Below are positions 1 to 11,449 of a stretch of DNA of 64,000 bases, piece after piece. This stretch comes from Gamarada debralockiae (Eukaryota > Ascomycota > Leotiomycetes > Helotiales > Hyphodiscaceae). Below the pieces are notes generated by a model that saw only the letters and a program-made list of their open reading frames with translations, was not told the origin of the DNA and ran no database searches. The stretch lies in assembly GCA_002803225.1 (NCBI GenBank), contig NXFV01001368.1, positions 1 to 64,000 on the forward strand, read 5' to 3'. The position numbers and the translations under genes are program-made. The stretch's first letter is position 1. The number at the start of each line of letters is the position of its first letter.

Positions 1-1
1 C

Positions 2-121
2 TGGTATTTCGCCTTTGTCCTCGGGTTTGTGGACAGGAAGAATGCCTTGGGTCTGAGTACTGCATATGCTACTGTTCTTGTTGTTTTCGCTGGTACAAGT
101 GGAATACCTCAGACTTCTTGA
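2..121 (+). CDS. C-terminal end of a truncated membrane protein (partial at window edge)
   Basis: The first 120 bases read openly in frame 2 to a TGA and encode about 39 residues, including an aromatic, hydrophobic stretch near the start (WYFAFVLGF) and a second hydrophobic run (ATVLVVFAG). This looks like the last membrane segment and tail of a multi-span protein whose body lies left of the window. An overlapping open frame exists, so the call rests on composition only. I cannot name the family. Confidence 0.3.
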   Translation, partial: WYFAFVLGFVDRKNALGLSTAYATVLVVFAGTSGIPQTS

Positions 122-1249
122 AGGAGAAGAAGTTGCTTTTCCTGTGGATTGCATCTGAAAGAAAGAACGGGAGATGGTTTTCAGTTGAGTCACATGATAA
201 ACACACTTGCGTTTGCACTTTTGCGGCAGGTCTCATCCATAAGGCAGCTTCTGAAAATTCTAGACAGCCCGCAGTAGCCCTTGAAATTCACAATACTTCT
301 CATCACGCAACCCCGGGGTCCACTAGTAGCTTACACAGGTCTTCATCATTCCAGCAAACTTCTCGAAGCCGAAGCTGCCATCACGAGATGGTCACAAACC
401 ACATAAGAGCTACCTACCTCATGAACCTCATTGATGTAAACAAGGCAGAGAAAACGGTCCGTTATCTAGCCCTTCTGGTACGCTGTCGTGCTTGGGACCT
501 TACATAACGCTTTTCTGGAACGCCTTTCATTAGACTGACATATTTAGCCTTGTTAACATCCCCACTTCTAAGCCCCTGTTGATAAGGCAGAAATCTCCGT
601 AGAACGTACGTGATCCCAATCAGCATCTCTTCTGGTACGCCTATAGACGCCCGCAATTGCCAGTTAGGGAGACTACCCCCAATTTTCTGACTTGTAAGTT
701 TCTTCAAGATCTCAAACTCAAACTTTTCTGACGGTTTGGCGTGACGGCAGGGTAGAGTTAAGGTAGAAAACTAAGCTCACAAAGGGGTGCCTCGAGTTGA
801 AGGGTTGTAGCCTCAAATTCAGGGCATACTCATATACCCTACCGTCTCAGCGACCCAAAACACACCTCACAGTAAAACCGCCACATCAGATAACCAATAA
901 GCTTAATGATCCCTCGACCCCATGACGTCGCCAAGGCTGAATATGCTTGCTGCGCCTTGCAGTAAGAAATTCTTCCAAATTGTTCCTGCGGCACAGACTG
1001 CGGATGAATCTGATCATGGGGTGACGCGAATAAGGTGATTACATTTCTGATTTCATACCTCATTCGGCTTCGTGCTGGCGAACGTGGCGTCAATCAATAT
1101 GAATGCGATGGCCAGGCCTTCCGTAGGGCAAACAGGCGACAGACCTTATCTATCAACCCGCCACCCTTCTGAAACATCGACCGTTGAACTTGAAAGCATC
1201 AACTTTTTTGTTTCCCTGTGCAACAATAATATCTCAACATTCAAACAAA
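122..1249. other. Intergenic, upstream of the DUF7732 gene
   Basis: No convincing gene. Several short open frames exist on both strands but lack splice signals, low-complexity or family-like content. The last ~100 bases before the ATG at 1250 are A/C-rich (TCTCAACATTCAAACAAA), as is usual for a fungal 5' leader. Confidence 0.5.
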
Positions 1250-2500
1250 ATGAGACTCAACTTCGAAAGTCTAATCCTATTCACCCTCCTCCTCTCGTCC
1301 ACGCCCGCGATCGCGCATCCACAACCCATCAGCGACATCCAGCGCGTCTCTGAACAATCAATACACGAGCGCGCAGAGAATGCCTTCGCGGATGTAAGCG
1401 ATCTATGGAAGAGAAAGGGAGGGGGAGGAGGTGGTGGAAAGGGTGGGAGTGGCTCGAGTGGCTCGAGTGGATCGAGTGGATCGAGTGGAAGTTCGGGGAA
1501 GGGAGGAAGCTCAAGCTCTGGAAGCTCAAACTCTGGAAGCTCAAGCTCTGGAAGCAGCAGTAGTGGCAGTTCGTCTTCTGGGTATGTAACATCCGTTCAG
1601 AGTGCGCATGAGAGAGAGGGGATGAAAGATATGTGGTTGAGACTATTGGAGGATGTGAGGTCGAGAGGGCGAAGTCCCCTTCAACTCTCATGAACGTGAA
1701 GTAGCGGAATCGAACACACTGGACGAGAAGAAAGTCCTTCTCTCCACTGTCGATTCGCAATACCCTTTGCCTTCGGTTTCTGGGTTCGCGGTGGTTTCAG
1801 CAACGGCAGTCGTGGTGGACATAGTTGTGGTAAACCCAATTCTAACACCCATTCTAGTTCCTCTTCAAGGGCAGGCAAAGGCTCATCTACCTCCTCAACC
1901 GGCGGATCCACAAAGCAAGGGTCTGGCGTACAGCCTTCATATGGCGGAGGACGATACTATGGTGGTGGCGCTGCGACTCCATATCGTTCTGGTCTCGCCT
2001 CTCCTCTTGGCCTGCCCGCCGTATTCCTTGCGGGAAGCGCACTGGCTCTCTATCCTGGTCTCTGGCTTTATGGCGCTTATGAATATAACTACCACAACCC
2101 ATATACATTCCTCAACCGCTCTGCTACAAACAGCACGGCCAAGTCGACGAGGGATTTGTGGATCAATGCCCTGGTAGCGAGACAAGATACAGGCGTCAAC
2201 GAGACGAAGCCAGTTACGTGCTTATGTGCAGCGTACCAGGAGTGTGGATGCGATGATAATGGCAATACGACGTTCTTGGATAGTCTTATTGGTAATGGGT
2301 CGTATGCGGCGTTGAACAAGACGCTTGTTGATGTTGCGGACATTAATGGTACGAGCACAATTGTGCTTAATGGCACATTACCCAATGGCACTACAATTCC
2401 TGGAGGGACCGAAGACGCCAATGGAGCTCAGAGAATGCTTGAGGCAAGTGGATACTGGGTTATGATTGCATTGGTTGGATGCACGGCTCTCCTGGTCTAA
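1250..2500 (+). CDS. Secreted, probably GPI-anchored DUF7732-type protein
   Basis: The protein has an N-terminal signal peptide (residues 1-20, leucine-rich, ending SSTPAIA), then a basic stretch (LWKRKG), a long Gly/Ser tract (GSSGSSG repeats), a Tyr/Gly region and a hydrophobic segment (PAVFLAGSALALYPGLWLYG). It then has a Cys-containing core (VTCLCAAYQECGCDD), many N-glycosylation sequons and a hydrophobic C-terminus typical of GPI attachment. I recognise the core as the fungal DUF7732 family, whose function is unknown; a cell-surface location is inferred. The model uses exon 1 1250-1581, intron 1582-1800 (GTATGT donor, TTTCAG acceptor, 219 nt) and exon 2 1801-2500, giving 343 aa in one frame. 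The intron is long for this window and the codons just before the chosen acceptor also read as Gly/Arg-rich coding, so the acceptor may lie further upstream. Confidence 0.75.
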
Positions 2501-3174
2501 ATGGAGTCTCGCTGGAAAGGCTAATACGTTTACTTTCTTTTGTGTTTTGGGGGAGGGAATAGCTTGAGTCAAACCCATTTGGATGGGTGGTACATATTCC
2601 TCTGGCGTTCCAGAGTTCCTTGGGCGGCGCATTTGTGAGATTGTATGGGCTTTTCATGACTTTATACCCCCTTCGTATGGCTGTAAGATTATAGGAAGAG
2701 ACAGGAGCCTCAGAGGCGTCAATATGAAAATAATCTTATTCAGTATTACCACATCCTTAAGGAACATAAGACAGTAGACATTCCAATAAACCGAGCAACT
2801 TGACCCTTGGAGAGGAACTCTGAATATGGAAAATCTGCCCCCAACTCTGAGGCTCTGAAGCCCTGACTCTCTCACGATAGTTGAATAACGAACGAAGAGG
2901 CCACCCTTGAAACCCAACCAAAGCTGTCATCACGCTTGAAATGTTCCTCCGATGTCGTGTCACAGTAAATATTTGCAGACCCATCTTTTTAGAAGTTTTT
3001 CATTTACATAAAGAGTAGGCTAGCAACGCTACGTTCAGAGTGTATCACAGACCGCTTCCTAGCCGTCCATATACCGCCGATGCCATTACATCCTTCGTAG
3101 CTACCCAGGTACTTCCTATTCAGCTCACAATATAGAAGTCTCATCTCTCAGTCCATTTCCTCCCCATCACATCC
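2501..3174. other. Convergent 3' intergenic region
   Basis: This lies between two genes transcribed towards each other (DUF7732 and dsk2). It is moderately AT-rich and presumably holds both 3' UTRs and poly(A) sites. I see no gene or repeat. Confidence 0.5.
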
Positions 3175-4539
3175 CTATCTCAGCAACTGCTCAATCGCAC
3201 CTTGCACGCTTCCCCCACTTCTTCTCAACGCCTCCACATTCCGATCAAAGTCAAAGAACCCCATATCATTCAACTGTCTCAACTGACTCTCGTACCTCTC
3301 CTCAGGTGGTCTTGTATCAGCAGGTGGTGGCGGACTTGAAGCACCTCCCGCACCAGCACCTCCAACAGCACCAAACAAATCGCCCATACCGCCGCCTTGC
3401 AGCATCTGCATAGCCTGTTGTATCATCTCTGGAGTCACAGGTGGCATGCCGGGCATTTGGAAAGGGTTTGCACCTCCAGCTCCAGGGTTACCGAACAGTG
3501 ATGCAAATGGATTTGCCGCATTGGCATCAGTGTTCGTACCTGGTGTTCCTTGACCTGCTGATGCAGGCGCGGGTGGTGATTGCACAGGTGTCTGACCAGT
3601 AGCGGGTGGTTGGCCGAACAGTGCTGCGAAGGGATTACCAGCTCCAGCTCCTCCAGCGCCACCAAAACCTCCAGCAGCAAAAGGATTGAAAGGTGGCGGG
3701 TTCGCAGACGGATTACTGCTAGCCGCACCAGAAGGAGTTGTATCCGTGGCTCCAGGAGCAGGGAACGCGCTTGCACCACCACCGAATACGCCTCCGCCCA
3801 TCATTCTCCGCATAGCGTTCGCTTGGCGCATGGCTTCGGGGTTGGTCATCATCTGTCTGAATTCGGGGGAGGAGAGGATTTGGCGGGCGTGGGGGTTGTT
3901 GCGGAGCATGGGGTTTTGTTGGATCATCATGTCGACCATGGCAGGGTTGTTAAGGGCTTCGTTCATCATTTGTTGCATGTTGGGGTCGTTGAGCATGTTT
4001 GCGAGGTCGTCTTCGGAGGGAGGAGCACCCATCTGTACATCGTCAGCAAAGTCTTACAAATAGTCTTGAATATCAAAACTTACTCCGCCATCAGCACCAA
4101 ACATGCCCGCACCAGGAAGTCCAACATGGCCAGCGTAACGCGCACCCGTTAAGCCAGCCAGTGGATCATTGTTGGTTCCAGCGGCCATATTGGTTGGGAC
4201 TCCCGCCGCAGCACGAGGAGCTCCCGAAGGAGAAGCGCTCGAACTGGCTGGGTTCTGTGCAGCGTTGCTTTGTGCGCTCTTGACCATATGGATAGTGTTG
4301 CCCGCCTTGATCTTGTATGTGCTCAACGGCTCCTCATTCTTCATAACCTTGCCTGAGTAGATCAATCGTTGTCTATCGGCTGGTACCTTCTCGTAGTCAT
4401 CACCCGCAAGCTTGGTCTTCAGGTCCAGGACCGTCGCTGTCTCTGCCATCGTGATGGTGTGGTTTCCTTCAGCGGAGGTCTTGACTTTGAATGTGATGGT
4501 GGCATCAGCCTCTGGGGCTGTGGTATCTTCAGACGCCAT
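3175..4539 (-). CDS. dsk2: Ubiquilin-family proteasome shuttle factor Dsk2
   Basis: A 437-aa protein. The N-terminus (residues ~14-90) is a ubiquitin-like domain (TFKVKTSAEGNHTITM, with DLKTKLA and RLIYSGKVMKNEEPL). A middle STI1-type region carries NDPNMQQMMNEALNNPAMVDMM and MMIQQNPMLRNNPHARQIL. A Pro/Gly/Ala-rich linker with GAGGAG runs follows, and the last ~40 residues form a UBA domain (QLRQLNDMGFFDFDRNVEAL). This UBL-STI1-UBA order is that of Dsk2/ubiquilin, which carries ubiquitylated clients to the proteasome and works in ERAD and spindle-pole duplication in yeast. Exons are complement 4084-4539 and 3175-4032, with a 51-nt intron (GTAAGT...CAG). The gene is divergent from the oxidoreductase gene at 5315. 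Everything expected is present. Confidence 0.95.
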
Positions 4540-5092
4540 CTTGATGTTGGTTGTTGGGGTGAGGGGGTTGAAGAATGGAAGAAGGAGGACGTGAGTATCG
4601 AAGGCGAATTCAAGTAAAGTGAATTCTAGAAGTCCAGTTGCGTTTGGCGTTTATCAAGGTGAGATAAAGAGTGAGGAGGCTGAGACGTTCAAGCCGTGCC
4701 CACCTAGAAAGCGCCGGGGTCCGCTTTGATGAGGAATGGAAGCCGTAGACTTTGATTGGGTATCCCGAAATACCTGAATAGAATTGTAAAATTCGAGAGA
4801 TGTTTGAATCACTCAACATGCATCAATGAATCATTTTCTTGAGGGAAGTTTTCTTGTATGGCATCAAATGCTTGTGCAGTACACGAATGTAGCTTCCATT
4901 TCGATCGATGGCCTTCTCAAGCCACGGTTGACTAAACGGGCAATCGGAGGCGGGGCAATGTCAAGAAGCGGTACATCTCAAAGATTTTGAAGACGCTTTT
5001 CCACCAGTTCTTTTCGATATCCCACTCCCTAACAAAATGTATCTTTCCCTCAGAAATAGGAGTCATAATTGAAGTGAAAGAAGAAATCTAGT

Positions 5093-5098
5093 CACGTG
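5093..5098. promoter_or_regulatory. CACGTG E-box in the dsk2/oxidoreductase divergent promoter
   Basis: The palindrome sits in the context GTCACGTGAT, 217 bp before the start codon at 5315 and about 550 bp from dsk2. GTCACGTG is the core bound by fungal bHLH factors of the Cbf1 type. A single site is weak evidence; function is inferred. The rest of 4540-5314 is a plain divergent promoter without other recognisable elements. Confidence 0.35.
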
Positions 5099-5314
5099 AT
5101 TGAGACCCAGCACACGGAACCTCGCAGCCTCGGCTCAATCCTCCCCCGCGAATTTAATTCCCGGTTACAACAGCTGGCTGTCGATTCGAAAACTTATCTT
5201 CTTTTCCACCTTCTTGTAAATTTTCTCATCTTGTACAAGTCCAATTTCTATCCTCCCAAACCCCTCTACTTCTTTCAATTCTTTTTCCAATCCAAACCCT
5301 GTCACACCTTTAAG

Positions 5315-6383
5315 ATGCGTGGAATCCAAATCAAAGAATACGTCAAGGTAACCTCTCCTCTTTCCCCTTCTCCTCAACATACACTCACAACCACAGGGTC
5401 CCCGCGACCTCAAAATCACCGAGCTTCCAGACCCAAAGCCCGCGAAAGATCAGTATGTAGTCAGCATCCACGCCGCCGCAACCAATTTCTTCGACCTCCT
5501 GCAAATCGCCGGAAAGTACCAACATCAACCACCACTGCCCTGGATCTCCGGCGCCGAGTTCGCAGGCGTGATCATCAGCGTCCCTGCCTCCCTCCCAAAT
5601 AACCGCCAGCCGAAGTATAATGTTGGAGATCGAGTCTTTGGTGCCTCCCAAGGCGGCTATGCTACAAAAGTAGCAGCCAGAGAAGAGGCGTTGAAGCCTG
5701 TTCCTGAGGGATGGAGTTTCTTTGAGGCCGCAGGCTTGTTTGTCACGGCTCCAACCAGCTATTGTGCACTGGTGAACAGAGCGAACGTCAAGAAAGGCGA
5801 CTGGGTACTCGTCCACGCCGCCGCAGGCGGAGTCGGGCTAGCCGCTGTACAGATTGCGAAAGCGTTCGGCGCAACCGTCATTGCAACCGCTGGCACCGCC
5901 CGCAAGTTAGAAGTCGCGAAATCATTTGGGGCCGATTATGCGGTTGATTACACCGACCCAGCCTGGCCTGACATCGTCAAGTCCCTCACCCCCTCAAAAC
6001 GCGGGGTAGACATCGTTTATGACCCTGTTGGGATGATCGACAAATCCACCAAATGTATAAGATGGAATGGGAGGTTACTCGTGATTGGGTTTGCGGCAGG
6101 GAATATTGAGAAGGTTGCTATGAATAAAGTTTTGCTGAAGAATATCAGTATTGTGGGATTGCATTGGGGTGCTTATGCCATTCATGAGCCAGAGGCGATT
6201 GCGGGGGTTTGGGAGGGGTTGTTTAAGTTGATTGCGGAGGGGAAATTTAGGGGGACAGTGTTTACGGATAGGGAGTTTGTGGGATTGGAGAGTGTCCCGG
6301 CTGCGTTGGAGAGTTTGGGGAGTAGAGGGACGTGGGGGAAAGTTGTTGTCAAGGTCCCGGAGGATTCGAAGAGTAAACTATAG
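5315..6383 (+). CDS. Quinone-oxidoreductase-like MDR enzyme (NADPH-dependent)
   Basis: A 339-aa medium-chain dehydrogenase/reductase of the zinc-independent quinone oxidoreductase type. The N-terminal GroES-like part includes ATNFFDLLQIAGKYQ and PWISGAEFAGV. The Rossmann part carries the diagnostic dinucleotide loop HAAAGGVGLAAVQIAK, then ADYAVDYTD and a GRLLVIGFAAG strand. The catalytic and structural zinc-ligand cysteines of alcohol dehydrogenases are absent. The likely reaction is NAD(P)H-dependent reduction of quinones or alpha,beta-unsaturated carbonyls; the substrate cannot be read from sequence. Exon 1 is only 33 nt (5315-5347, encoding MRGIQIKEYVK), the intron is 5348-5396 (GTAACC...CACAG, CTCAAC branch) and exon 2 is 5397-6383. 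The start is fixed because upstream codons in this frame belong to a pyrimidine-rich leader. Confidence 0.9.
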
Positions 6384-6620
6384 ATAAGGCAATACAACGT
6401 CTTTCACTTGTTTAGTCGAAAAGGCATCGTCGTTGAGATTGGGAGAAGGAGACAATTGGAGTGTGGGTACGATAATACAGGATAGATGGAATGGATCGAT
6501 GGAGGATGGGAAGATAAGTGATGGTATTTTCCAAGCACCGTCTGGTATATGACTATCCGAATATACAACTACCCGCTCCTCAAATGCATCAAATTCGCCA
6601 GCTCTCTAAGTAGACCAGTA

Positions 6621-8502
6621 CTAGAAATGTTCCTTCCAGAACGAGAAGTTGACTTCGCGGGTCGTGGCTACCTTGCATGCCTTCTTGATTTCTCTTGCTG
6701 CCACATTGGGTCCTATTCATCGTTAGTATCTTATTATATCTTGAATGTTGATAGGGAAGGGTGAAGAAGAGATAACATACCGCAGAAGTAAACACCAATG
6801 TTCGTTCTCACATCACCCTCCAGCCCATTCAAGTAGGTACGATCTAAGATTCCCTCACGCATACCAGTGAACAGACGAGCGAAATCCGGACGTCCGAAAT
6901 TGGTTCGTGCCTTAAGCTCAGTCAAGGGATCGACCTCGGCACCGACACTGTTGAGCACAATGTTTTGCGCTGTATCGACGTCCAGCTTTTGTGTAAGGTA
7001 TGTATGAATCCTCAAGAATTCCTGGCCAGGCTGACTACCAGGTCGATTCGCAGCCTCCTGACTCTGTGCCTCAAGCGAAGAAAGCAAGACTTGGAACCAC
7101 TCGAAAGAAGTAGTATCTTTGCAGACCCAGATGAACTCAACACGGCGGAGACGAGTTGGTGGGTTGGGTCCTTGACGCATGTGCCAGATGTTCTTGAGAA
7201 TAGCAGCCCAGGGTGTGACTCCAATACCAGTTCCGATGAGGACGGCGATCTCGTTGTTGAATACATCTTCGGCTGGTGCTCCGTAGGGTCCATCGATGCG
7301 GAGTTCGGGCATCTGCTGGCCGTTTTGAAGAGCGACTTCGTACATTCCCATGGGGTCGACGTCGTCGTAGAGTTTAGATTGGGCACCACCGGCTCCGAGA
7401 GCGTCTCCGAGGGCGCGGGTGAAGTCACCAACTTGTCGAACGTGGACGGAGATGTAGGGGTCGAAGGGGCAGGACGTGATAGTGAATGGATGCCATTGTT
7501 GGCGGGAGACTGATGGGACGTTGAGGAAGAGCCATTGTCCCGCCTTGTACTTCATAGATGGTTTTTCAAATTGGATCTCCATGGCATCTATGTCATCGTC
7601 AATAACATTTCTTTAGTAACGGGAGCAGTGGCTTACCATATGGATGGCGAACGACTCTGACAATCTTCGTCTGTCTTCTGCTTCGAACTTCACGGTACAG
7701 ACGCTCGATCAGGTAAAGTCCACCTCCCCACAATTCCCATCGCCATCCTTCATATCCAAGGCAGTGGCCCCAGAAATTGGCTCCAGCGAAGGGAGAGAAG
7801 GGGTCGACTGTGTCACGAACGAAACATCCAGTGGCATGGGTGTACAGGGCCAGGAGGAAAGGAATAAACAGGTGATGAGTGTACCAGAAAGTCTCGAAGG
7901 ATTGCTGACGGATCTTTGCGTGGGCAGTCGTGTACATCAGAAGCATACAGAGAAGCATGATGTGTCCCGTGATACCACCAACTTCAGTGTAGTGGATCTG
8001 GATGGCTGTGACTTTTCGAATCTGAGTCTTCTCGACATTGAAGAAGCTGTGGCTGTTAGTATGGTTCTTAATGGAGGAGAGCCGTGCTTACTTGACATAA
8101 TGGGCGGACACATGAGGGATGGTCCAGAACAATAACGAGTACGCAACTTGTCGATGGAACCATTGCGACTCATCAAGAGGTAAGAACCTGACCTTCGGCC
8201 TAATAAACCTCAAGATGTTCCTGCACATAGGCAATAGAATCATTGCTACGTCCACTGACAAAACCAATCCAGCACCTCGCGATATCCAAACCGAGAATTT
8301 GAGACTGTTCAGTCCCGATAGTTTTGTGTTGTCTTGTTGTTCCTTCCTATGACGAGCTGTCAGTATCGAAGTACCCACTCTGGGGGAAGACCAGTCCTTA
8401 CCATCCCAAGATGAACAACCCCACATGGAATCCATGGAACAGGATGTTGAAGAACAGCTTCGACGCCGTCAACTGGCTCTTGATAAAAGCTCCCAACCCC
8501 AT
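6621..8502 (-). CDS. noxA: NADPH oxidase A (gp91phox homologue)
   Basis: A 554-aa protein in five exons: complement 8402-8502, 8092-8346, 7637-8046, 6781-7587 and 6621-6712. The N-terminal half is a ferric-reductase-type transmembrane domain with heme-ligand histidines in FHGFHVG, FWTIPHVSAHYVN and ETFWYTHHLFIP. The C-terminal half has the FAD motif WHPFTITSCP and the NADPH motif LIGTGIGVTPWAAI. The end FSFWKEHF is typical of fungal NoxA. No EF-hand is present, unlike NoxC. The enzyme makes superoxide from O2 at membranes and in fungi acts with NoxR, Rac, Cdc24 and Bem1 in sexual development, hyphal fusion and infection structures. For the third exon I chose the CCACAG acceptor (8047-8048) because it restores HYVNFFNVE; a nearer CAG 6 nt upstream would add two residues. 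It is intact and probably functional. Confidence 0.95.
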
Positions 8503-10379
8503 CGTGCCTGTATATTCCTTCTATCCTTCTCGAACTCAATGTATTATTGTCGACCAGCGACGGTATCTTCGAAGAGACGCAGTCGATATAAGAGCAGCCG
8601 CTGAAGGAGGGACGATTGCTTCGAAGGTGCTTCTCGATATTAAAAGTAAGTACTGCAGCAAAGAAAAGAATGAATCTCCACCAGCAAGAAATGAATGATC
8701 TGAGCCAGCAGGACCTAAGGTATGTAAGGTTGGGGGAGAAAGCTTGTTTTCAACCTCGCCGACGGTGGGAAGAAGGAAGAGGATCCAGGGCTTTGGGCGT
8801 AGAAGGTTGATAAATGGTTCTCAGGCGAGAGTCGTTTAGATCGAAATGGATGTGTCCCGCACCTCTACCGTCTTGGAAGGGTGCTCGAGCTACCGTTCTA
8901 TGCGGGGCAGAGTAGTGAATTCGGAAGCCAGTATTTCCATGAAACTCAATGTCACTCGCCAGAGCTGGTGGGAGCGATAGTCTTTCACAGCCTTGCAATC
9001 ACGGCCCTTTCTAACCTGCCATCTGGTCTCCAACAGGCAATGCTCTTCGTATCGGACGCCTTTGGGGCTGATCAGACGTTGCAGAAGGTTTCGAGGGGCA
9101 GGCGGTCCCGTATCAGATCGATCAGGCTATCTCGATAATCAGATGCAATGGGCGATATTGCAGGGGGAAGTGAGGATGTCAGAAAGCTTGGCCGTAATAG
9201 AGTTGAGGATGAGACGTGGATTGTATCAAATGACTCGGACGCATTGACGACTGACCCAGTCTCGGATCTTTTCAGACGTTTTGAGCCGTGCAGGCAGGGC
9301 GGCAGCGCTTGTAGATGAGATGGCAGACGCAATAATCGTACGATTGTTGTGATTGTGGGACTATGAGGATATATAATGAGCAGATTCGTCGTCGTTCAAT
9401 TGATTCTTGGATGTCAAGATGCAATGTTGTCGACGGTGCTTAAGTTTTTAGGACATAAATGAGCTTCTCGAATTATTCGATCTTTAAGGCTGCGGATCCG
9501 CTGCTGCATGGTCCCCACGCCTCGTGTCAGTCCCGGCGCTTCGTCTCGTCAGGGATTCGTCGAGCACTTTTGGGGAACACTGTGATGCTTGCCCTGACAG
9601 GTCGAGATTTCTCAGTAGTGATAATGCAGGTATGGCAATTTTTTTTCTTTCTCAATGCATGAGACCGATCAATTGTGCTCTTTTCGGGTACTCAGACTTG
9701 TCTCCTTTCAAACTAAAAAGATCAGAATGTTCCGTCCAATTTTCTGACGGCTTGGCTGTTTTCTTGTCGTCTCAAAGTTCCCAAGGACCCTTGTCAAACG
9801 GCTGCCAAGCGGTTTCGGGTACTGATGGCTTGCCGTCCCGCGCCAAAGGGGGATTGCTGACGAGAGGCAGTGGAAACTTCAATTATCAGATTTTTAAGAT
9901 TGCTCTGGATAGTTGATGCCCATTGAGCTGTTGATTGGGACTTTATCACAAGATAGATTTCTCGTATCTTTCTGTACGTTCCCATGGCTCTGGACCAATG
10001 ATGGCTAGATATTTTTAGAGCGAGGCGGCCATGGTTCTCCAAAGATTCACGCGGGCGCTAAGGAAGTCAATTGGAGGGCCTAAATCTTTGGGACAGGGGC
10101 ACGACAGGGGTTAATCCTCATTTCAACCAACCCAAAAGCAATCATACTAGGGACATTATGCACCTCAGATATCTGATCAATGGAAGTGACGGTGGGCCGG
10201 TGCTCTTTTAAGCGAAGTCGATCGGATCTTTTGTCACTTAAAAGTTTGGATCGAACGCTGGTGCAGCTGCGGCGGCCGACCTGCGACCGTGATCGCGACC
10301 TAGCAAGGCTGGGAAACATCCACTCTTACGTGAAATTCGGATGCGACTGCGCCTGTGCATTAGATTGTTTGGATGACAC
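8503..10379. other. Long region upstream of noxA, no gene recognised
   Basis: The first ~900 bases would be the noxA promoter. I see only short, unrelated open frames, poly-T runs and no clear splice pattern. It is the left part of a 7-kb gene-poor block that runs to the arrestin gene at 15496. Confidence 0.5.
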
Positions 10380-10479
10380 ATTATTTTTGGCTGAACCCGT
10401 TGAAGATACCGGAGAGGTCATGACTCGAGTGGGTACGCTGAATCGCGGCTCGTTTATTTCCTGTCAGAACGAACACACT

Positions 10480-11200
10480 TCGTATGACTAGTTTGTCTCA
10501 TGCTCCTTGTTTTTGTGGATGCTTCTTACGGGGGAGATCTGACAAGTTTTATATTTCGGCATTGAGAAAGTAACCTTAACGCTCTGAACCTCACTCAGGT
10601 TGATGACACGGTATCGCATTTCATCCACCTCGGATCGAGAAAGATATGTGGGAATAGTTTGCCTCGTTAGAAATGTTCAGTTATCTTTGTGGATACTTCT
10701 GACGTGGAAGATCAGATGAAGTTTTACATCTTCTACGCATCGAGATTGAGGAACAATAACCTTAACAATTGTTGCATCAGGCTCAGGTCCGTGGAATTTC
10801 ATCTTATCCATCTGAGATGGGGACGTAAGTGCGAACTGGTGGGTCTAAGTGGATACTCTTTTGCGTTGAATATCAGATGAAGTCGATTAATCATGAAGTC
10901 TTGTATTTCCGCGCGTATCAAGGTTGAGGACATAACCTTAATGGCATTTGAATGAGGCTGAGGTCGGTGAAATCGCAATGATCTATTTCGGATGGGAACG
11001 CAAGTACGAGTGGTTTGTCTCAGTTAAGCTGGACGATTTAGAGTTGTGGATGTCTATGTGATGCTCCTTTGCGTCGAATATTAGGCGAAAGTCTGGTTTT
11101 CTGTTGCGACCACACTTTTCCACCAGGCCACCAAGATTGAGGAAATAGCCTTAACTTTACCTGCAATAGATTCAAAATGTTCTTAAATTGGAATTTTACT
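10480..11200. repeat. Degenerate ~180-bp tandem repeat, about four copies
   Basis: A recurrent core, ATTGAGGAA(C)AATAACCTTAAC and variants, begins near 10561, 10744, 10923 and 11138, giving spacings of about 183, 179 and 215 bp. Each core is preceded by a GTGGATrCTtCT...AGATGAAGT-like block and the first three are followed by a CAGGCTCAGGTC...TTCATC.yATC..GATgGG block. Copies differ by many substitutions and small indels, so the array is old. No open frame spans it and it matches no gene in the window. It could be a decayed minisatellite, the sub-terminal repeat of a transposon, or a local amplification. Confidence 0.6.
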
Positions 11201-11449
11201 TCAACGTTTTGCAGATCACATTCGACCCATTCGCCGCTACAGTTAACGCTCATGTTAGAGTTCTACCGTTGGGTTTTGATTACCCATCTTTCGTAGGATG
11301 TGAGATGTTCGAATTTGGAACCTTTCTACCAATCTCTGCTCAGATATGATGGGACCCAAGTCTACAGCAACGAGGAATCAGATACACTAAACGAAGACTT
11401 CGAAATTATTCGTCGGAAGTAGCGCCAGCTCTGAAAGCAAGTTCAGCTG

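Noticed and set aside
118..707. Open frames of 80-130 codons on both strands near the left edge
   Set aside because: No family-like motif, no splice signals, and they overlap one another; chance frames in intergenic DNA.
3580..4152. 190-codon frame on the plus strand across dsk2
   Set aside because: It lies antisense to the clearly coding STI1 and Gly/Ala-rich exon of dsk2 and mirrors its codon bias.
8881..9340. Short frames on both strands upstream of noxA
   Set aside because: No conserved motif; each strand is broken within ~85 codons and there are no good introns.
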